This document shows, one piece after another, positions 6,891 to 9,491 of a DNA stretch of 9,491 bases. This DNA comes from an uncultured bacterium (GTDB taxonomy: Bacteria; Cyanobacteriota; Vampirovibrionia; Gastranaerophilales; Gastranaerophilaceae). The notes beneath the pieces are model-generated. The model did no database searches. It was not told the DNA's origin and saw only the letters and a list, made by a program, of their open reading frames with translations. The position numbers and the translations under genes were made by a program. The first letter of the stretch is position 1, and each line of letters starts with the position of its first letter. The DNA is taken from the NCBI GenBank assembly GCA_949288685.1, contig CASELB010000167.1, positions 1 through 9,491 of the forward strand, written 5' to 3'.

Positions 6891-8195
6891 ATGGGAATGG
6901 CAGCATCTCAAGCCCGTTATATACAGTTAACAGCTCGCAAATCTAATTGTGAATATGAAGGTCAGCAGATTAATCAGGCAAGAACAAATCTTGCAAATGA
7001 AGTAGCAGGATTATTTAACAGAATGCTGGATTTGGAACTGCCGGAAGTTCCGAGTACCGCTGATTACACGACTGAACAATATTCATATTCTGACGGAAAT
7101 ACTGATTATTATATTGATAGCTGGTCACAAACTTCTTCTTATGACGATACGTATAATTATGTTATTACAAGCCATTATATACGGGATATTTTTAAAGGTT
7201 CGGAAAAAACACTTTCTGACCCGCAAGTTCAGGTTGCTAATACTTACAGCGGATACGTAAATGAGTCTGCTGCAGTTCAGGTTAATCCTGATAATTCTTA
7301 TACTGTAACAAACGCTGACGGTACTGTAGTTAATTATAGTCCGGTTGCAGATATTGAGGATGAAACACTTGCCGGACAACTGCAAAAATTTAAAGAGGCA
7401 ATCGGAAATACAGATTTGTCAAATGATAATATTGTAGGGTATCAGGATGGTGATACCTGGCACTTTGCGCTTACTCAGGAACTTGATAATGTTGCAGGCG
7501 GAATGAGTGATGCCTACAGTGACTATGCTGAAACAGGCTTCCCAACCTATGTCGGAAACAGCAAGTTGACAGAGCTTGCAAATATTACTGATGATCAGGC
7601 GGCAGAACTTTCACAAATAGTACAGGATATTACTGGTTCTAATATTTCAAATTACTTTACGTTAAATCCTGACGGAAGTTATACATATACAGGTTCCGGA
7701 ATTTATACTTTTGATTTGAACGGTCAAACATATTATACTACGTATGATGATTTAATGAATAGTTATAACAGTGCGTATCAGCCGGAATCTCCTATAGATA
7801 ACCAGTCGTCATTGTATTATTATAATGCATCTTATGTGCCGACAAAAATTACAAGTACCGGCAATGCTTTGCTTGAAACTGATGAGAGCGGCAGATTTTC
7901 ATCTGTAAGATTTGATAATGACTCAAATGTATACGCTCTGAATTATGAGATAGTAACTGATGACGCGGCTTATGAAGATGCAATGAATGAGTACAGGCAT
8001 GCCGTAGAAGTATATGAAAAGACTATCAACGATATCAACGCATTGACTTCTACAATACAGAAAGAAGACCAACAGTTAGAACTGAAACTTGAACAACTCG
8101 ATACTGAGCAGGCAGCAATTTCAACTGAGATGGAGTCAGTTAAGAAAGTTATTGACGATTCTGTTGAAAAGATATTTAATACATTCCAAAGCTAA
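6891..8195 (+). CDS. 434-residue acidic Tyr-rich protein with helical ends flanking a variable middle; possible filament or exported structural protein
   Basis: Function is unknown. Residues 1-48 form a predicted amphipathic helix (MGMAASQARYIQLTARK, then YEGQQINQARTNLANEV), and residues about 360-432 form a long predicted coiled coil rich in Gln, Glu, Leu and Ile. The region between is acidic, rich in Tyr, Asp, Ser and Thr, and probably beta-structured. It contains two similar blocks, VNPDNSYTVTNADGT (131-145) and LNPDGSYTYTGSG (258-270). There is one cysteine (C20), no Sec signal and no membrane helix. Paired terminal helices around a variable core is the layout of flagellin and hook-associated proteins, but I see no actual flagellin signature, so this is an analogy. 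I recall similar N-termini in hypothetical proteins of Melainabacteria. AAGGAG (6876-6881), 9 nt before the ATG, fixes the start, and a TTGACA box lies upstream. The stop codon is part of an inverted repeat (8182-8210). Confidence 0.8.
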   Translation: MGMAASQARYIQLTARKSNCEYEGQQINQARTNLANEVAGLFNRMLDLELPEVPSTADYTTEQYSYSDGNTDYYIDSWSQTSSYDDTYNYVITSHYIRDIFKGSEKTLSDPQVQVANTYSGYVNESAAVQVNPDNSYTVTNADGTVVNYSPVADIEDETLAGQLQKFKEAIGNTDLSNDNIVGYQDGDTWHFALTQELDNVAGGMSDAYSDYAETGFPTYVGNSKLTELANITDDQAAELSQIVQDITGSNISNYFTLNPDGSYTYTGSGIYTFDLNGQTYYTTYDDLMNSYNSAYQPESPIDNQSSLYYYNASYVPTKITSTGNALLETDESGRFSSVRFDNDSNVYALNYEIVTDDAAYEDAMNEYRHAVEVYEKTINDINALTSTIQKEDQQLELKLEQLDTEQAAISTEMESVKKVIDDSVEKIFNTFQS

Positions 8196-8210
8196 TTTAT
8201 AGCTGGAATG
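8182..8210. repeat. Inverted repeat spanning the stop codon of the 434-residue protein gene
   Basis: CATTCCA (8182-8188) and TGGAATG (8204-8210) are perfect 7-bp inverted repeats around a 15-nt loop. An internal AGCT/AGCT pair (8190-8193, 8201-8204) could extend an alternative fold. The stop codon (8193-8195) lies in the loop. No T-run follows on the + strand, so it is not a standard intrinsic terminator, though it may protect the 3' end of the mRNA or mark the edge of the adjoining repeat element. Confidence 0.5.
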
Positions 8211-8347
8211 TCACCCTGAATAAACCATGTCACCCTGAACAAGCCGAGCGGAGGATGTAAGGCGGAGCCGTATCCGTTTATCGCGAGGCGGTTTCAGGGT
8301 CCCGTGGGAATTGTTATCCAAAAGAAATGCGGGGCGGAGCCCCGCGG
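8208..8347. repeat. GC-rich repeat-bearing intergenic element, probably a dispersed palindromic repeat
   Basis: ATGTCACCCTGAA occurs twice as a direct repeat (8208-8220 and 8227-8239). The second copy contains ACCCTGAA (8232-8239), which has a perfect inverted partner TTCAGGGT at 8293-8300. GGCGGAGCC also occurs twice (8261-8269 and 8333-8341). By hand count, 75 of 130 bases in 8221-8350 are G or C (about 58%), in sharp contrast to the AT-rich genes on both sides. No credible open reading frame is present. The pattern resembles REP/MITE-type intergenic repeats; TGTCACCCTGAA-type sequences are, to my recollection, often dispersed in bacterial genomes. Only the repeats within this window are seen directly. 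Confidence 0.6.
8320..8345 (-). terminator. Intrinsic terminator for the prepilin/YadA-like gene
   Basis: GCGGGGC (8329-8335) and GCCCCGC (8339-8345) form a perfect 7-bp GC stem with a 3-nt loop. Read on the - strand, the stem is followed by ATTTCTTTT (8320-8328), a T-rich tract. It lies about 70 nt beyond the stop codon of the leftward gene. On the + strand no T-run follows (next bases GGTTGTAAAAG), so it should act mainly leftward. Confidence 0.6.
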
Positions 8348-8363
8348 TTGTAAAAGCACATAA

Positions 8364-8379
8364 CCGTTCACAGCAACGG
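8364..8379. repeat. Small hairpin between the convergent genes
   Basis: CCGTT (8364-8368) and AACGG (8375-8379) form a 5-bp stem with a 6-nt loop. A T-rich stretch begins about 18 nt downstream on the + strand (8397-8412), too far for a standard terminator. It may add to termination or 3'-end folding for either of the converging transcripts. Confidence 0.35.
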
Positions 8380-8413
8380 CTAATCTATTTAGGTAATTTC
8401 TTTCTTTTTTTTC

Positions 8414-9457
8414 TTACCAACCTCTGCATTCTATCTTTAAAATTTGAAACCAATTATAAATTTTACGACTAAGTTCATTAAATTTATCATTAATTAGTTT
8501 TTTAAGTTCGTTAATTTTATTGTTAAGTTCACTAATTTTATTATCATGTAAATCTACTTTGTTTTTTAGTCCTGTGTACATTCCTTCAAGTCTTGCAATT
8601 CTATCTTCGTGATTTGCAAGTTTTTCTTCATGCTCCTCAAGCCATTCTACAATATTTTTATTGCCAATATATAATTCTTCACTTGGAATATACACTTTGT
8701 GAGTAGTGCTTCCTAAAATTATTTGGCTGGAAGTATTGCTGACAGCACCTGCACCTATTGCTACACTTTTTTTATGTAATGCCTGTGCAGAATTTCCAAT
8801 TGCGATTGCATCTGTTTCAGCCGCAATGGATTTACTCCCGATGGCTATACCGCTTGTACCGTCTGCCCGTACGATTGTTCCAATTGCAATTGCGTTAGTT
8901 CCTGACGCGCCTGATTGTGTTCCTCCATTTGCAGATTGTCCTATTGTAATACTATTTTCACCGCCAGCGTTTGAATAGTGTCCTATTGCTATGCCACTTC
9001 TTTTTAATACTCTAGTTTCAGTTCCGATGCCTATTCCTCCATCAGCACTAATATTAGTGTTTCCTCCAAGTGCTATACTATTGCTACCGCCAGATTTTGG
9101 ATAATTACCTATTAAAATTGAATTATTATTCTTTAATTGAATAATTCCGGCTACCGTATCGTCTTCAATAAAACCTAATTGTGGTAATGTTTCTTTTGTT
9201 GCTAATGTAAGTTTCGGCGTTGCGTTTGCAAATGCGGAAATTTCGCTGTTATTTCCGCCAATAACAACAGAAACTTTGTCTGTATTGGCATTAAACCCTA
9301 TATTCCCTCCTGTTAATGCTGTCCATAGACAGGAATTAACCCCTGAACCTGTTGTTTTCTTGGTAATCATTGGTGCTGAAAGAGCCATAACAATGGCAAC
9401 AACTAGCATAACGACCATCATTTCCATAAGTGAAAACGCGTTTCTTTTACTATCCAT
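8414..9457 (-). CDS. Prepilin-type signal protein with YadA-like head repeats and coiled-coil stalk
   Basis: Residues 1-32 are a class III prepilin signal: a short basic leader (MDSKRNA), then FSLMEMMVVMLVVAIVMAL with the conserved Glu at mature position 5. Cleavage by a prepilin peptidase after A7 is expected; Ala replaces the usual Gly at -1. After a linker (about 33-112), residues 113-258 hold ten repeats with the core S/A-I-A-I-G, the pattern of the left-handed beta-roll heads of YadA-type trimeric adhesins. Residues about 269-332 form a heptad coiled coil (VEWLEEHEEKLANHEDRIARLEG and on), expected to trimerise, and the chain ends in ECRGW. The YadA membrane-anchor barrel is absent, so the prepilin helix probably serves as the membrane or filament anchor. 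CGAGGA (9467-9472) lies 9 nt before the ATG. It faces the 434-residue protein gene tail to tail across a repeat-rich gap and has a GC-rich terminator downstream. A surface filament or adhesin role is inferred. Confidence 0.88.
   Translation of the reverse strand: MDSKRNAFSLMEMMVVMLVVAIVMALSAPMITKKTTGSGVNSCLWTALTGGNIGFNANTDKVSVVIGGNNSEISAFANATPKLTLATKETLPQLGFIEDDTVAGIIQLKNNNSILIGNYPKSGGSNSIALGGNTNISADGGIGIGTETRVLKRSGIAIGHYSNAGGENSITIGQSANGGTQSGASGTNAIAIGTIVRADGTSGIAIGSKSIAAETDAIAIGNSAQALHKKSVAIGAGAVSNTSSQIILGSTTHKVYIPSEELYIGNKNIVEWLEEHEEKLANHEDRIARLEGMYTGLKNKVDLHDNKISELNNKINELKKLINDKFNELSRKIYNWFQILKIECRGW
8684..9121 (-). repeat. Ten in-frame head repeats, mostly 42 bp (14 residues)
   Basis: Units start at residues 113, 127, 141, 155, 169, 189, 203, 217, 231 and 245, with cores such as SIALG, GIAIG, AIAIG and SVAIG. 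Nine units are exactly 14 residues; the fifth (169-188) has 20, with a Gly/Ser-rich insert GGTQSGASG. The DNA copies are diverged, so this is a protein-level repeat rather than a recent tandem duplication. Confidence 0.85.
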
Positions 9458-9491
9458 AAATCAAAATCCTCGCTAAATTAAAAGTACAAAA

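Noticed and set aside
8397..8412. T-run as an intrinsic terminator for the 434-residue protein gene
   Set aside because: The nearest hairpin (8364-8379) is weak and ends about 18 nt earlier, too far for a standard terminator.
8706..8978. + strand open frame opposite the YadA-like repeats
   Set aside because: Its Pro/Ala/Ile-rich repetitive product is the antisense image of the head repeats.
8684..9121. 42-bp periodicity as a possible CRISPR array or minisatellite
   Set aside because: The period is in frame and encodes a known beta-roll repeat. DNA copies are diverged, and there are no identical repeats with unique spacers.

Overview
The window is AT-rich bacterial DNA holding eight protein-coding genes and no RNA gene, insertion sequence or CRISPR array that I can see. 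The gene set suggests a non-photosynthetic relative of the cyanobacteria, most likely a gut Melainabacteria/Gastranaerophilales (Vampirovibrionia) genome. It combines a DUF4330-type protein and an IctB-type member of the O-antigen ligase family, both typical of cyanobacteria, with a pilin-signal protein carrying YadA-like head repeats and lineage-type hypothetical proteins. This placement is inference from recalled family resemblance, not from a search.

Left part (61-2948, + strand): three closely spaced genes that probably form one transcript. They encode a PfkB-family kinase resembling the heptose-7-phosphate kinase half of HldE, a one-pass membrane DUF4330-like protein, and a polytopic IctB/O-antigen-ligase-family protein. 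Together they suggest work on envelope sugars or surface polysaccharide.

Middle part (2945-4501, - strand): a small four-helix membrane protein followed by mtnA (5-methylthioribose-1-phosphate isomerase, methionine salvage). mtnA converges on the + strand operon, and the two stop codons overlap by 4 bp, so no terminator fits between them.

A 122-bp divergent gap (4502-4623) carries a good sigma70-type promoter for a 708-residue protein of unknown function (4624-6750). Its C-terminal domain has a Cys-Cys/His/Asp-Asn block and may have a GNAT-like layout. Next, behind a perfect TTGACA box and a strong ribosome binding site, comes a 434-residue acidic, Tyr-rich protein whose helical N- and C-terminal ends flank a variable middle (6891-8195), a layout reminiscent of secreted filament proteins.

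Right part: a 218-bp intergenic region (8196-8413) is much more GC-rich than its surroundings. It holds direct and inverted repeats resembling a dispersed palindromic element, plus a GC-rich hairpin that works as a terminator in the leftward direction. Beyond it, on the - strand, lies a protein that joins a type IV prepilin signal to ten YadA-like head repeats and a coiled-coil stalk (8414-9457). This domain combination and the two uncharacterised proteins beside it are the most interesting content.
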